Below are positions 16,041 through 25,022 of a stretch of DNA of 64,000 nucleotides, one piece after another. The translations under genes were made by a program, and so were the position numbers. Numbering within the stretch: the stretch's first letter is position 1; every line of letters starts with the position of its first letter. Under the pieces are notes generated by a model. It did not search any database. It was not told the origin of the DNA and was given only the letters and a program-made list of their open reading frames with translations. This DNA comes from an uncultured Candidatus Nitrosopumilus sp. (GTDB taxonomy: Archaea > Thermoproteota > Nitrososphaeria > Nitrososphaerales > Nitrosopumilaceae), in assembly GCA_951812655.1 (NCBI GenBank), contig OX638319.1, forward strand, positions 186,001 to 250,000, written 5' to 3'.

Positions 16041-17951
16041 TTGTTGTTAAAAATACAAAAAATCAAGGTTTTGATCATTGACAATAATCCTGCATTTTTG
16101 AATGTGTTTGCCAAATTGTTGGAAATCAAAGGTTTTGATGTAACTGCTGAAACTTTGTTGAAGACCGGTCTCAAACATCTTGAGAAGAAATCCTTCCCCG
16201 TTGTTTTTGTTGATGCCCCCCTTGACAATTATACTGAAAATCAAATTTTGACATCCCTTGCAAAAAAACACGTTTTTAAAAATTCTAATGTATTCTTATT
16301 CTCATCTGTAGAACTGGATGAAATTGTGTTAAATCAATGGAAAAAAGAGGGTTTGTATTCGTATCTGAAAAAACCTGTAGATCGTAGTACAATAATGGAA
16401 GCATTGAGCGAAGTTCGATCCAAAATTCATGATGATTCGCATATTTCAGGGGAAATCCAAGATGAGGAGGCCACCCCTGAGCAAGTGGCTAAGCTAAATC
16501 AGTTGCAAAAGCAGATTCGGGAGTTGGAATCTCTTGCAACATCTAAATTGAATGAGGAACCTGAATCCGCTGAAGAATCCGCTGAAGATGAGGAGGCCAC
16601 CCCTGAGCAAGTGGCTAAGCTAAATCAGTTGCAAAAGCAGATTCGGGAGTTGGAATCTCTTGCAACATCTAAATTGAATGAGGAACCTGAAGCTGTGCCG
16701 CGGGAGGAACCTGAAGCTGTGCCGCGGGAGGAACCTGAAGCTGTGCCGCGGGAGGAACCTGAAGCTGTGCCGCGGGAGGAACCTGAAGCTGTGCCGCGGG
16801 AGGAACCTGAAGCTGTGCCGCGGGAGGAACCTGAAGCTGTGCCGCGGGAGGAACCTGAAGCTGTGCCGCGGGAGGAACCTGAAGCTGTGCCGCGGGAGGA
16901 ACCTGAAGCTGTGCCGCGGGAGGAACCTGAAGCTGTGCCGCGGGAGGAACCTGAAGCTGTGCCGCGGGAGGAACCTGAAGCTGTGCCGCGGGAGGAACCT
17001 GAAGCTGTGCCGCGGGAGGAACCTGAAGCTGTGCCGCGGGAGGAACCTGAAGCTGTGCCGCGGGAGGAACCTGAAGCTGTGCCGCGGGAGGAACCTGAAG
17101 CTGTGCCGCGGGAGGAACCTGAAGCTGTGCCGCGGGAGGAACCTGAAGCTGTGCCGCGGGAGGAACCTGAAGCTGTGCCGCGGGAGGAACCTGAAGCTGT
17201 GCCGCGGGAGGAACCTGAAGCTGTGCCGCGGGAGGAACCTGAAGCTGTGCCGCGGGAGGAACCTGAAGCTGTGCCGCGGGAGGAACCTGAAGCTGTGCCG
17301 CGGGAGGAACCTGAAGCTGTGCCGCGGGAGGAACCTGAAGCTGTGCCGCGGGAGGAACCTGAAGCTGTGCCGCGGGAGGAACCTGAAGCTGTGCCGCGGG
17401 AGGAACCTGAAGCTGTGCCGCGGGAGGAACCTGAAGCTGCTGAAGATGAGGAGGCCACCCCTGAGCAAGTGGCTAAGCTAAATCAGTTGCAAAAGCAGAT
17501 TCGGGAGTTGGAAAATATTTTGCAGAATAATGCAATTACTGTTGATTCACAAATAGAAGAGCATGTCCATGTAAAATCTGAATTAGGTTCTGATAATCTT
17601 GCTTTTAAAAATATAATTGATGATCTAAAATCATTACAGTCTCAATTTGAATCTGAATCCACTCATCTGTCTGAAATTAAACCATCTGCAAAAATAACTA
17701 TTGAACAGGAGAAACTTGCTAAAAATAAATTAAAAGAATCTCTTGATGACCTCTCTAGATTAAAAAATGAAATTACATCCTTTAGGAAACCTGAAGATTC
17801 TGATGTAAAATCTGATGACGATTTGTTGACAAATGAAAAAAAGCCCAAGGTTTCAAAAAAGTCTTCTCGTATAGGGACAAAAAAGCCCAAGGTTTCAAAA
17901 AAGTCTTCTCGTATAGGGACAAAAAAATCACACAAGACACGAAAGCGTTAA
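16041..17951 (+). CDS. Receiver-domain protein with 31-copy octapeptide array
   Basis: A 636-residue cytosolic protein. Residues 1-125 form a CheY-like receiver: D14 in the acidic pocket, phospho-acceptor D58 in VVFVDAPL, K111 in LKKPVD. Then come two copies of a 35-residue coiled-coil segment (DEEATPEQVAKLNQLQKQIR and onward), a perfect array of 31 EEPEAVPR units (residues 214-461), a third coiled-coil copy, a charged helical region, and a lysine-rich tail with two 14-residue repeats (KKPKVSKKSSRIGT). The start is TTG with a TATA-like AATTAAATA about 25 nt upstream. The array is acidic, about -2 per unit, and Pro-rich, so it should be extended; the tail is strongly basic. Function unknown; a phosphorylation-controlled scaffold is one guess. 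Confidence 0.85.
   Translation: MLLKIQKIKVLIIDNNPAFLNVFAKLLEIKGFDVTAETLLKTGLKHLEKKSFPVVFVDAPLDNYTENQILTSLAKKHVFKNSNVFLFSSVELDEIVLNQWKKEGLYSYLKKPVDRSTIMEALSEVRSKIHDDSHISGEIQDEEATPEQVAKLNQLQKQIRELESLATSKLNEEPESAEESAEDEEATPEQVAKLNQLQKQIRELESLATSKLNEEPEAVPREEPEAVPREEPEAVPREEPEAVPREEPEAVPREEPEAVPREEPEAVPREEPEAVPREEPEAVPREEPEAVPREEPEAVPREEPEAVPREEPEAVPREEPEAVPREEPEAVPREEPEAVPREEPEAVPREEPEAVPREEPEAVPREEPEAVPREEPEAVPREEPEAVPREEPEAVPREEPEAVPREEPEAVPREEPEAVPREEPEAVPREEPEAVPREEPEAVPREEPEAVPREEPEAVPREEPEAAEDEEATPEQVAKLNQLQKQIRELENILQNNAITVDSQIEEHVHVKSELGSDNLAFKNIIDDLKSLQSQFESESTHLSEIKPSAKITIEQEKLAKNKLKESLDDLSRLKNEITSFRKPEDSDVKSDDDLLTNEKKPKVSKKSSRIGTKKPKVSKKSSRIGTKKSHKTRKR
16461..17513. repeat. Three copies of a 69-105 bp coding repeat flanking the array
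   Basis: Copies start at 16461, 16587 and 17445. The first two share 105 bp, the third shares the first 69 bp, encoding DEEATPEQVAKLNQLQKQIR and three more residues. They bracket the 24-bp array, which looks as if it expanded inside the third or last inter-copy linker. Confidence 0.9.
16680..17423. repeat. Perfect 24-bp tandem array, 31 units
   Basis: The unit is GAGGAACCTGAAGCTGTGCC plus GCGG, encoding EEPEAVPR. Thirty-one units follow without a single base change, and a partial unit begins at 17424. The unit is about 67% GC in an AT-rich genome. Because its length is a multiple of three and has no stop in any frame, long false ORFs appear on both strands. No spacers are present, so it is not a CRISPR array. 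Confidence 0.97.
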
Positions 17952-18098
17952 GAATTTTCTAAAACTGTCCTGAAAAATATTCTTACATGTGGTGAGATGT
18001 TTTTTAAAAAATAAAGTATTATTTTTCAATCGGGATTTTTTGAGAAACGCTGTGTGCTATTTTAAAAATATTTTACATGAATTATTTTGTGCAAAAAT

Positions 18099-18800
18099 CT
18101 ATATCTTTCCTAGCCTGCTTTTGAATTCCGCATATGCTTTTTCATATGATTCCATATCTCCTACATCTGTAAAGCCTTTTTTGATGGAGTAACTGCTTAG
18201 TTTTTTCTTTCGAGTCATTGCTTTTTCGAGAACTTTGTCCATTCCATAAGGCACGTCATTTGGAATCAATGGAAATACTCCTGGTTCCATCACGTAACAA
18301 CCAGTGTTGATATTTGATGTAATTTTTGGTTTCTCTCTCCATGCTGTAATGTTGTCATTTCTATCCGTGTCTATCACGCCATACGGTAGACGCGATTTGT
18401 ATTCGTAAAGGCACATGGTGGCAAATGCTCTCTTTTGCTTGTGTTTTTTTATCATGTTCCTTAGTGAAAAGTCAAATATTGAATCACCATACATGCAAAC
18501 AAAAGTATCGTCGATGAACTCTTCTGCTGTTTTGAGCTGTCCTGCAGTTGCAAGTGGCTTATCTGAAATCGCGTACTCAATGCTTACTCCAAATTCTTCT
18601 CCCTGTTTGAAATAGTCCTGAATATTTCGGCGTAAGTAACTCACACATAGCACAATTGATTTAATGTTGTTTTTCTTCAGCCAGTTAATAGTATGTTCAA
18701 GCAACGGTCTGTCTCCGAGCGGGAGCATTGGTTTTGGAGTGAATAATGTATACGGTTGGAGTCTTGTTCCTAAGCCTCCTGTCAAAATCACCGCTTTCAT
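18099..18800 (-). CDS. Sugar-1-phosphate nucleotidyltransferase
   Basis: A 233-residue GT-A-fold enzyme that activates a sugar 1-phosphate to an NDP-sugar. The N-terminal GGLGTRLQPYTLFTPKPMLP is the nucleotide-binding signature, and VCMYGDS carries the metal-binding Asp. It lacks the left-handed beta-helix acetyltransferase domain of bifunctional GlmU. The divergent glmS gene next door suggests an aminosugar or related substrate, but mannose or glucose 1-phosphate cannot be excluded. An AT-rich divergent promoter region of 210 bp separates the two. Confidence 0.88.
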   Translation of the reverse strand: MKAVILTGGLGTRLQPYTLFTPKPMLPLGDRPLLEHTINWLKKNNIKSIVLCVSYLRRNIQDYFKQGEEFGVSIEYAISDKPLATAGQLKTAEEFIDDTFVCMYGDSIFDFSLRNMIKKHKQKRAFATMCLYEYKSRLPYGVIDTDRNDNITAWREKPKITSNINTGCYVMEPGVFPLIPNDVPYGMDKVLEKAMTRKKKLSSYSIKKGFTDVGDMESYEKAYAEFKSRLGKI

Positions 18801-19010
18801 GATGTGTTGATTTTCTTTACATATTTATCATTATTTATATTGATGAGAAAATTGTTCCTATTTTGATTTTATACTGTTTTTTTGAATTGTATTGCCTTTG
18901 AATCATCCTGAATTGTCTATGTGCATTTTTTCTTCAATTGAGTGAAATTAATGTTAGCTTAAATCAAAATTGTTATTAACCATCATGTCCGAGATTTTGA
19001 AGATAGTATT

Positions 19011-20771
19011 ATGTGTTCAATCTTAGGTTTATCTGGTGATCATGACATTGCACCTACTTTGATCGAATCTCTGAAGAAAATGGAATATCGGGGATATGAC
19101 AGTGTAGGTGTCGCAGTAAAAGATGATTCTGCTATTACCGTAAAGAAAGGTGTTGGCAAGGTAAATGCTGTAAATTCGGATCTTGACATAGATAAGATGT
19201 CCGGATTTACTGGAATAGGTCATACCAGATGGGCTACCCATGGCAGGGTGACAAAAGAAAACGCACATCCGCACATGTGTAATACTCACTCCATAGGAGT
19301 TGTGCATAATGGGATTATTGAAAATTATGTGGAATTAAGAAAAGATCTAGAAAATAATCATGGAGTCACTTTCAAAAGCTCTACTGATACAGAAGTGATA
19401 CCAAATCTCTTACAAATTTACTTCGAAAGATCTAATGATGTTAAAAAAGCAATCATGGATACTGTGAAAAAACTAAAAGGCCATTATGCCTTTGTTGCCC
19501 TTTTTAAAACTGGTGAATTGGTTGGTGTAAAGAATCACGAACCACTAATTTTGGGACTTGGAGATTCTGATCTGTTGCTAACTAGTGATGTTGTTGGTTT
19601 GCCAGAAAATATCTCATCTGCGATATACCTGGAAAATAATCAATTTGTAATAATTAAAGATCGTAAACACAAAATTTTTGATTTTGAAGGCAACGTTGCA
19701 CAGTTTGTAGTTAAAACGATTCCAAAAAATTATCAAAATGTAACCAAAAAATCTCATGAATATTTTACTGAAAAAGAAATCTTTGAACAACCCGAAACCA
19801 TTCTTGTAGCTGGAAATGATGAAGAGCATCTAGATAAAATTTCTGATGTAATCCATAATTCTGATTATGTGTATGTTACAGGCAGTGGAACAAGTTACAA
19901 TATTGCAGTGATTGCAAAATATCTTTTCTCTAAATTTGCTGGAAAAAAAATTGAACACATAATGGCCAGTGAAGCAAAATATTCTTCTCAGTATTTGATT
20001 CCAAACTCCACTCTTTTTGCAATTTCTCAAAGTGGTGAGAGCGCAGATGTTCTTGAAGCTGTTTCAATAGGTAAAAAGAAAAATTCTAAGATTATTTCGA
20101 TGATAAATTCAGAAAACTCATCGCTTGCACGTGAATCTATTTTCTCAATTGGACTTAACTGTGGACCTGAAATTGGAGTTGCTGCAACAAAGAGCTTTAC
20201 ATCACAAATGGCAATTTTGTATAAAATTGTAAATAAATTATGTGACGGTTGCATTGATGTAGATTTTAAAGTCATTTCTGAAGCATACTCTTCCATTCTA
20301 TCCGATGTTTCTGAAATTCAAAAATTGGTAAAAGATATCAAAGACATCAAAAATCTCTTTGTTATCGGTAGAGGGATTCACTATCCGATTGCAAAAGAAG
20401 CTGCATTGAAAATCAAGGAAATCACATATGTTCATGCTGAAGGAATTGCTGCGGGTGAACTAAAACATGGACCCCTTGCATTGATGGATGAAAACGCGTA
20501 TGTGGTTGTAATTAATCCCGATGATGATTCGTATGTTGATAATATATCTACTGTAAATGAAATCAAGTCTCGTAATGCAAAAGTAATTGCTGTATCTAAC
20601 AAACCTGATTCAAATTATGATTATTGGATTCCAATTCCTACAGTTGATCCTGCACTTTATCCTTTGGTTGAAATCATTTCTTTACAGCTTATTTCATACT
20701 ACCTTGCAGTTGAGAAAGGAATTGATCCTGATTACCCAAAAAACCTTGCCAAGTCGGTTACAGTGAAATAA
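19011..20771 (+). CDS. glmS: Glutamine-fructose-6-phosphate aminotransferase (isomerising)
   Basis: A 586-residue GlmS that converts fructose 6-phosphate and glutamine to glucosamine 6-phosphate. The catalytic Cys is residue 2 (MCSILGLSG). The glutaminase domain runs to about residue 215, with HTRWATHG and NGIIENY visible, followed by two SIS domains (TGSGTSYNIA, SQSGESADVLEA, IGRGIHYPIAKEAALKIKEI) and the C-terminal KNLAKSVTVK. It feeds hexosamine synthesis from the product of FBP aldolase/phosphatase. Confidence 0.96.
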   Translation: MCSILGLSGDHDIAPTLIESLKKMEYRGYDSVGVAVKDDSAITVKKGVGKVNAVNSDLDIDKMSGFTGIGHTRWATHGRVTKENAHPHMCNTHSIGVVHNGIIENYVELRKDLENNHGVTFKSSTDTEVIPNLLQIYFERSNDVKKAIMDTVKKLKGHYAFVALFKTGELVGVKNHEPLILGLGDSDLLLTSDVVGLPENISSAIYLENNQFVIIKDRKHKIFDFEGNVAQFVVKTIPKNYQNVTKKSHEYFTEKEIFEQPETILVAGNDEEHLDKISDVIHNSDYVYVTGSGTSYNIAVIAKYLFSKFAGKKIEHIMASEAKYSSQYLIPNSTLFAISQSGESADVLEAVSIGKKKNSKIISMINSENSSLARESIFSIGLNCGPEIGVAATKSFTSQMAILYKIVNKLCDGCIDVDFKVISEAYSSILSDVSEIQKLVKDIKDIKNLFVIGRGIHYPIAKEAALKIKEITYVHAEGIAAGELKHGPLALMDENAYVVVINPDDDSYVDNISTVNEIKSRNAKVIAVSNKPDSNYDYWIPIPTVDPALYPLVEIISLQLISYYLAVEKGIDPDYPKNLAKSVTVK

Positions 20772-20944
20772 GTGTTAGTGTATTAACGTTGAACTTCGTC
20801 ATAGATTGTTCTACAGAAATCTCGAAAAGTTGAATATCTTTTTCATTAAAGTATGGTTGCTGCTGCCTTTTTCTTATTCATAACCATTTTTCTTTGAATT
20901 AAACCCATGTTAAAGAATTTAACCAAGTATGATTTAGGAAAATC

Positions 20945-22150
20945 ATGAAGGTTCTTACTCTTGATGATTTCTCTCTGGAAGGTAAAACCGTCTTTCTAAG
21001 GGTGGATATGAATTGCCCAATCGACATGAATACAATGGAAATTTCTGGAAAAAAACGTATTGAGGAGGCCATTGAGACAATCAAGTCCTTGAGTCAATCC
21101 AAACTTGTGATTACTTCTCATCAGGGGAGGGTTGGAAATGGTGATTATACGGGAATGGACAAACATGTGTCGGTTTTAGAAAACCTTCTTGACAAAAAGA
21201 TCAAGTATGTGGAAGATGTAATTGGAGAATCTGCTCAGAAGGAAATTAAAAATTTACAGAATGGAGAAATACTACTTTTAGACAATCTTAGATTGTGTGC
21301 AGAAGAAAATTACGAATTTTCTCCTGACGATGCTGCTAAAACAATCATGGTGAAACGACTTGCCCCCTTGTTTGATCTATGCGTGTTGGATTCTTTTCCA
21401 AGTGCACATCGCTCACATCCATCTATAGTGGGATTTCCACATGTTTTACCTGCATGCGCAGGAAGAATTGTTGAAAGAGAGGTGAGAAATCTTGATGAAA
21501 TAATGACCGTTGCAAAGGCTCCTCACGTAATCGTACTCGGCGGTTCCAAAGTTCCGGATCGATTGGAAGCAATCAAAATGCTGATTAAAAATGGTCGTGC
21601 AGATCATATCTTGCTGACTGGATTGATAGGCAATGTGTTCATGAGAGCACAAGCTAGGATCAAATATCCTCTCGGGATTAAAAGAGAAGATGAGGTTGTT
21701 GCCAAGGCACATGCCTTGATAGGAGAATATCCCGATGTATTTACTACTCCTGTTGACGTTGCAATTGATAAAGACGGTCAAAGAATGGAGATGGATGTTA
21801 GAGATATCAAGACTGGGGACAAGATTTATGATTTGGGTCCAAAAACCGTGGAGCATTACTCGAAAATTATTTCAAGTGCCGGAACTGTGTTCATCAGTGG
21901 ACCTGCCGGCTTCTTTGAAAAAGAAAATTTCAGTTTCGGGACAAGGCAATTGCTTGATGCAATTGCGAATTCTATGGCAACCACGATTGTAAGTGGTGGA
22001 CATCTGACAACTGCTCTAAAAGAACAGGGATTGGAGGAAAAAATTAACCATATCAGCACTGCTGGTGGTGCACTTGTCTTGTATTTGACTGGTTCAAAAC
22101 TTCCTATGATTAAGGCACTTGAAACTGCAGCTACAAAACACAGATCCTAA
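20945..22150 (+). CDS. pgk: Phosphoglycerate kinase
   Basis: A 401-residue archaeal PGK, interconverting 3-phosphoglycerate and 1,3-bisphosphoglycerate; in an autotroph it runs in the gluconeogenic direction. FLRVDMNCPID near residue 18 is the substrate-binding signature; SHQGRVGNGD, LLDNLRLCAEEN and SGPAGFFEKENFSFGT are also diagnostic. It follows glmS by 173 bp on the same strand. Confidence 0.95.
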   Translation: MKVLTLDDFSLEGKTVFLRVDMNCPIDMNTMEISGKKRIEEAIETIKSLSQSKLVITSHQGRVGNGDYTGMDKHVSVLENLLDKKIKYVEDVIGESAQKEIKNLQNGEILLLDNLRLCAEENYEFSPDDAAKTIMVKRLAPLFDLCVLDSFPSAHRSHPSIVGFPHVLPACAGRIVEREVRNLDEIMTVAKAPHVIVLGGSKVPDRLEAIKMLIKNGRADHILLTGLIGNVFMRAQARIKYPLGIKREDEVVAKAHALIGEYPDVFTTPVDVAIDKDGQRMEMDVRDIKTGDKIYDLGPKTVEHYSKIISSAGTVFISGPAGFFEKENFSFGTRQLLDAIANSMATTIVSGGHLTTALKEQGLEEKINHISTAGGALVLYLTGSKLPMIKALETAATKHRS

Positions 22151-22291
22151 ATTATGTCTGTTCAAAAATGTGCTTCTAGTCTTGTAAACGTTTAGAACGT
22201 ATTTTTATTTACTTTGTTTTATGTTCAAATTCGCTTTATTTGAAAATTTGGCATCTTAAAAACCGAAAGATTTGTTATACTTGTTAAGTAT

Positions 22292-23836
22292 TTGATGATG
22301 TTGGAAAAATTAATTATTTTATGCTTAGGTCTTGTGCTCTTGATCCCTGTGATGAGTGTACATGCATTCACTGGTGATGTTGAATTGGTAGTCGATAACG
22401 TGGGAATCTCTCCGGCATCACCGAAAAATGGGGAGATGGTATCCATAACTGCCGAAATTCACAATTTGGGTTCAAAAAACACTCGTACTTTTACTAGCAT
22501 GATTACTGCTGCGTATTTTGTAGATGGTGATTTACTTCATATTGATGAAATTGGAAATATTAAACCAGGCGCGTCAAACAAAATAACCATTGCTTCTCCT
22601 CCAGTTTGGAAATCTGAGAACGGTGTTCATGACGTTAAAGTGATAATAGATTATCATGATACATTAAATGATCAATATGATTCCCCGACGAATAATTCTA
22701 TAAACAAAAATTTGCTTGTTATGCCTGTAAGGAGTACTGATATTTCAGTTGAAGCCTCTCCTCAATATCTACTTCAAGGAGAAAAAATGTCCAGAATCAG
22801 TGTATCCCTTCTTGATTCTGATTCCTTTGAATTTTTAAATGACAAAGAAATCGCTTTGAATTTTGATGATAATGACTTTGTTTTGTTAACTGATGACATG
22901 GGGATGATTTCATTCTCAAATGCTCTATCGTCACACCCTCCTGTGAAAGTTATTGCATCGTTTGGCGGTGACGAGATCTATTCTTCGTCTTCATCTTCTC
23001 TGATTTTGTATCAATTTCCATCTGAGGTGTCTTCTGCGTTGGTATTGAAATTGTCTGATTCCAATCTGCATGATTTTGAAAATAATTCTTTTGAAATTGT
23101 CATCTATCAAGATACATACGAAAAACCAATCAAAAAAATACGCCCTGACTCTGCTACTTTGTTTGATTCTGAAACTTTCTGGATTTCTCTTCCTTTTGGG
23201 CATCATTATTTTGCAGAGGTTTATCTTGATGGCAGGATATTTTCTGTAACTGATAAAAAACTATTGCAAGAGTATGGCGTAGTTGTTCAAAAGATAAATG
23301 TCCCTGAAATGGGAAAAATAAAATTTACTGTGGTTGACGAAATGGGACGTTTTGTTACAGATTCTAAAATCACAAATTGGATTTATACGTATTCTGCTGA
23401 GGACGGTTTTACTGACTGGGTAGATGTAATTCCTGTTCTTCGTGAACCATATGTTGCTAAAGCAACACTGATTGATGGACGCGTGATAAATTCTGAACCT
23501 TTCGTAGTATACCCTGGAGAACAAAAAATTATTGAAATTTTAACTTCTGAAAAAACGAGGTATGATGAAATTCCGTCTTGGGTGAAGGCAAACGCTGGTT
23601 GGTGGGCTGATGGTTCAATTGACGACTCTTCTTTTGTTGAGGGGATGCAGTTCCTGATTAGGGAACAGATTGTGTTAGTTCCTGAAACGACTTCGAATTT
23701 TTCTCAGGATTATGATGAAATTCCGTCTTGGGTGAAGGCAAACGCTGGTTGGTGGGCTGATGGTTCAATTGACGACTCTTCTTTTGTTGAGGGGATGCAG
23801 TTCTTGATAAGAGAGGGCTTGATAAAATTATTCTAA
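22292..23836 (+). CDS. Exported beta-rich surface protein with duplicated C-terminal motif
   Basis: A 514-residue secreted protein. A signal peptide (LIILCLGLVLLIPVMSVHAF) is followed by a CARDB-like Ig domain (DNVGISPASPKNGEMVSIT...), more beta-rich modules and two copies of a motif beginning YDEIPSWVKANAGWWADGSI. That motif recurs at the C-terminus of many thaumarchaeal secreted proteins. The start may be TTG 22292 or the ATGs at 22295 or 22298. Its modules match those of the protein at 25019-26338 (for example DGR(I/V) and EPYVA(K/Q)A segments), so the two are paralogues. Probably cell-surface. Confidence 0.8.
   Translation: MMMLEKLIILCLGLVLLIPVMSVHAFTGDVELVVDNVGISPASPKNGEMVSITAEIHNLGSKNTRTFTSMITAAYFVDGDLLHIDEIGNIKPGASNKITIASPPVWKSENGVHDVKVIIDYHDTLNDQYDSPTNNSINKNLLVMPVRSTDISVEASPQYLLQGEKMSRISVSLLDSDSFEFLNDKEIALNFDDNDFVLLTDDMGMISFSNALSSHPPVKVIASFGGDEIYSSSSSSLILYQFPSEVSSALVLKLSDSNLHDFENNSFEIVIYQDTYEKPIKKIRPDSATLFDSETFWISLPFGHHYFAEVYLDGRIFSVTDKKLLQEYGVVVQKINVPEMGKIKFTVVDEMGRFVTDSKITNWIYTYSAEDGFTDWVDVIPVLREPYVAKATLIDGRVINSEPFVVYPGEQKIIEILTSEKTRYDEIPSWVKANAGWWADGSIDDSSFVEGMQFLIREQIVLVPETTSNFSQDYDEIPSWVKANAGWWADGSIDDSSFVEGMQFLIREGLIKLF
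23561..23803. repeat. Two 93-bp exact repeats encoding the WVKANAGWWADG motif
   Basis: Copies at 23561-23653 and 23711-23803 are identical, with a 57-bp unique linker. Identity at third codon positions points to a recent internal duplication. Confidence 0.93.
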
Positions 23837-23951
23837 ATCCTGTGGATTCATTTGTCCTGACACTTTTGGCATCATACTCTTTATTCTGATTACGTAGTTT
23901 TACAATATTTTTGTATAGTGATTGTTTGTATTGATTGCGGATTTGTTTTCG

Positions 23952-25022
23952 TTATTCTTTTTTGCTATTGTGATGTTCAAATATTTTTTTTACAGTGTTG
24001 TCTCCATATGTGATTTGGATTTCATATACTCCATCCCCGTATTCCAAAAACTCATTGTATTCTCTAGACACATCTGGTACTGAAAAAAAAGAGTTTACTG
24101 GAATTGTGAATCCATCTGGAGTTGTTAACCTGGTACTTACCAAATTGTGGTGTGTAAGTTCAATAAATCTCTCTGAATTCTCTGTAGTTATTCCGTATCT
24201 GATTCCGTTTGATGTATTAGAATCATCGATCCACATCCCAAAATTATTATCTTTTTTTGCTATGTCTCCTGTGGTAAAGTCATATGTTGCATGTGTTCTT
24301 GGACCTCCTAGAGGAACTGAGTCATATAACAAATAATCAACTGATAGTAAATTATTCCCATTGGAAAAATGATATCTGTCATTGAGATGGAAAAATGTAA
24401 CAAACCAACCATTTTCGTGTACCGGAATGTCTTTCAATATTTGCCTGCCGTTTAATTTTATGTCTATATCTAAAAATGGACTCTCCGAAATTATTTGCCC
24501 TTCTTGAATTGAATCTCCGCTGACTATCCTTCCTGTTTGCTCAAATTCATTATCTGAAACTCCTTTCTTGATTTGGGCCTTCGTAAAATCAAATTTACCA
24601 TAAACTGTAACCTTGTCTCGGAAGCTATAATGATCTTTGTCTGTCCATATCAGTAGCGGTGCAATTGATTTGTCCGGAGAATTTTTTCCAAGCCTGGGAT
24701 CCTGGTGACTTGCCATGTCTGGCATATCTAATTCTTCTCCTATGAACCTGCAACAGAAATTCTCATTTCTGATCTTTATTTCTTTACCTGCAATTGGTTT
24801 ATGTTCACATATTTGTTCCAAATCTACATAGTCACAAAACCAGTGGTTGTAGCTATCTGAAATAGAGCTGACTCTCCATCCTGCGCATTCAGCATATTGG
24901 GGGAATACTGTACAGAAATTAAAACTTCCGGTAGTGGCAGCTTCAACCGTATCCAAACTGTAATTTGAATATGCTAAAAGAGATACTAAAATGCATATTG
25001 CTATCAATAACGGTCTGGTCAT
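23952..25022 (-). CDS. Exported hypothetical protein, 356 aa
   Basis: A signal peptide (RPLLIAICILVSLLAYSNYS) precedes a Cys-rich region of about 90 residues (FNFCTVFPQYAECAGW, WFCDYVDLEQICEH, ENFCCRF) and then beta-rich modules. Its start overlaps the stop of the upstream gene by 4 bp (ATGA), so the two are co-translated and probably act together at the cell surface. The cysteines are likely disulfide-bonded outside the cell. No family recognised. Confidence 0.75.
   Translation of the reverse strand: MTRPLLIAICILVSLLAYSNYSLDTVEAATTGSFNFCTVFPQYAECAGWRVSSISDSYNHWFCDYVDLEQICEHKPIAGKEIKIRNENFCCRFIGEELDMPDMASHQDPRLGKNSPDKSIAPLLIWTDKDHYSFRDKVTVYGKFDFTKAQIKKGVSDNEFEQTGRIVSGDSIQEGQIISESPFLDIDIKLNGRQILKDIPVHENGWFVTFFHLNDRYHFSNGNNLLSVDYLLYDSVPLGGPRTHATYDFTTGDIAKKDNNFGMWIDDSNTSNGIRYGITTENSERFIELTHHNLVSTRLTTPDGFTIPVNSFFSVPDVSREYNEFLEYGDGVYEIQITYGDNTVKKIFEHHNSKKE

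Noticed and set aside
16680-17423. CRISPR array
   Set aside because: The units are contiguous with no spacers, in frame within a protein, and no cas gene is nearby.
16620-17481. Long ORFs of 267-282 codons in other frames over the 24-bp array
   Set aside because: The 24-bp unit has no stop in several frames, so the ORFs are a repeat effect. They consist only of the repeat and lack start context or flanking domains.
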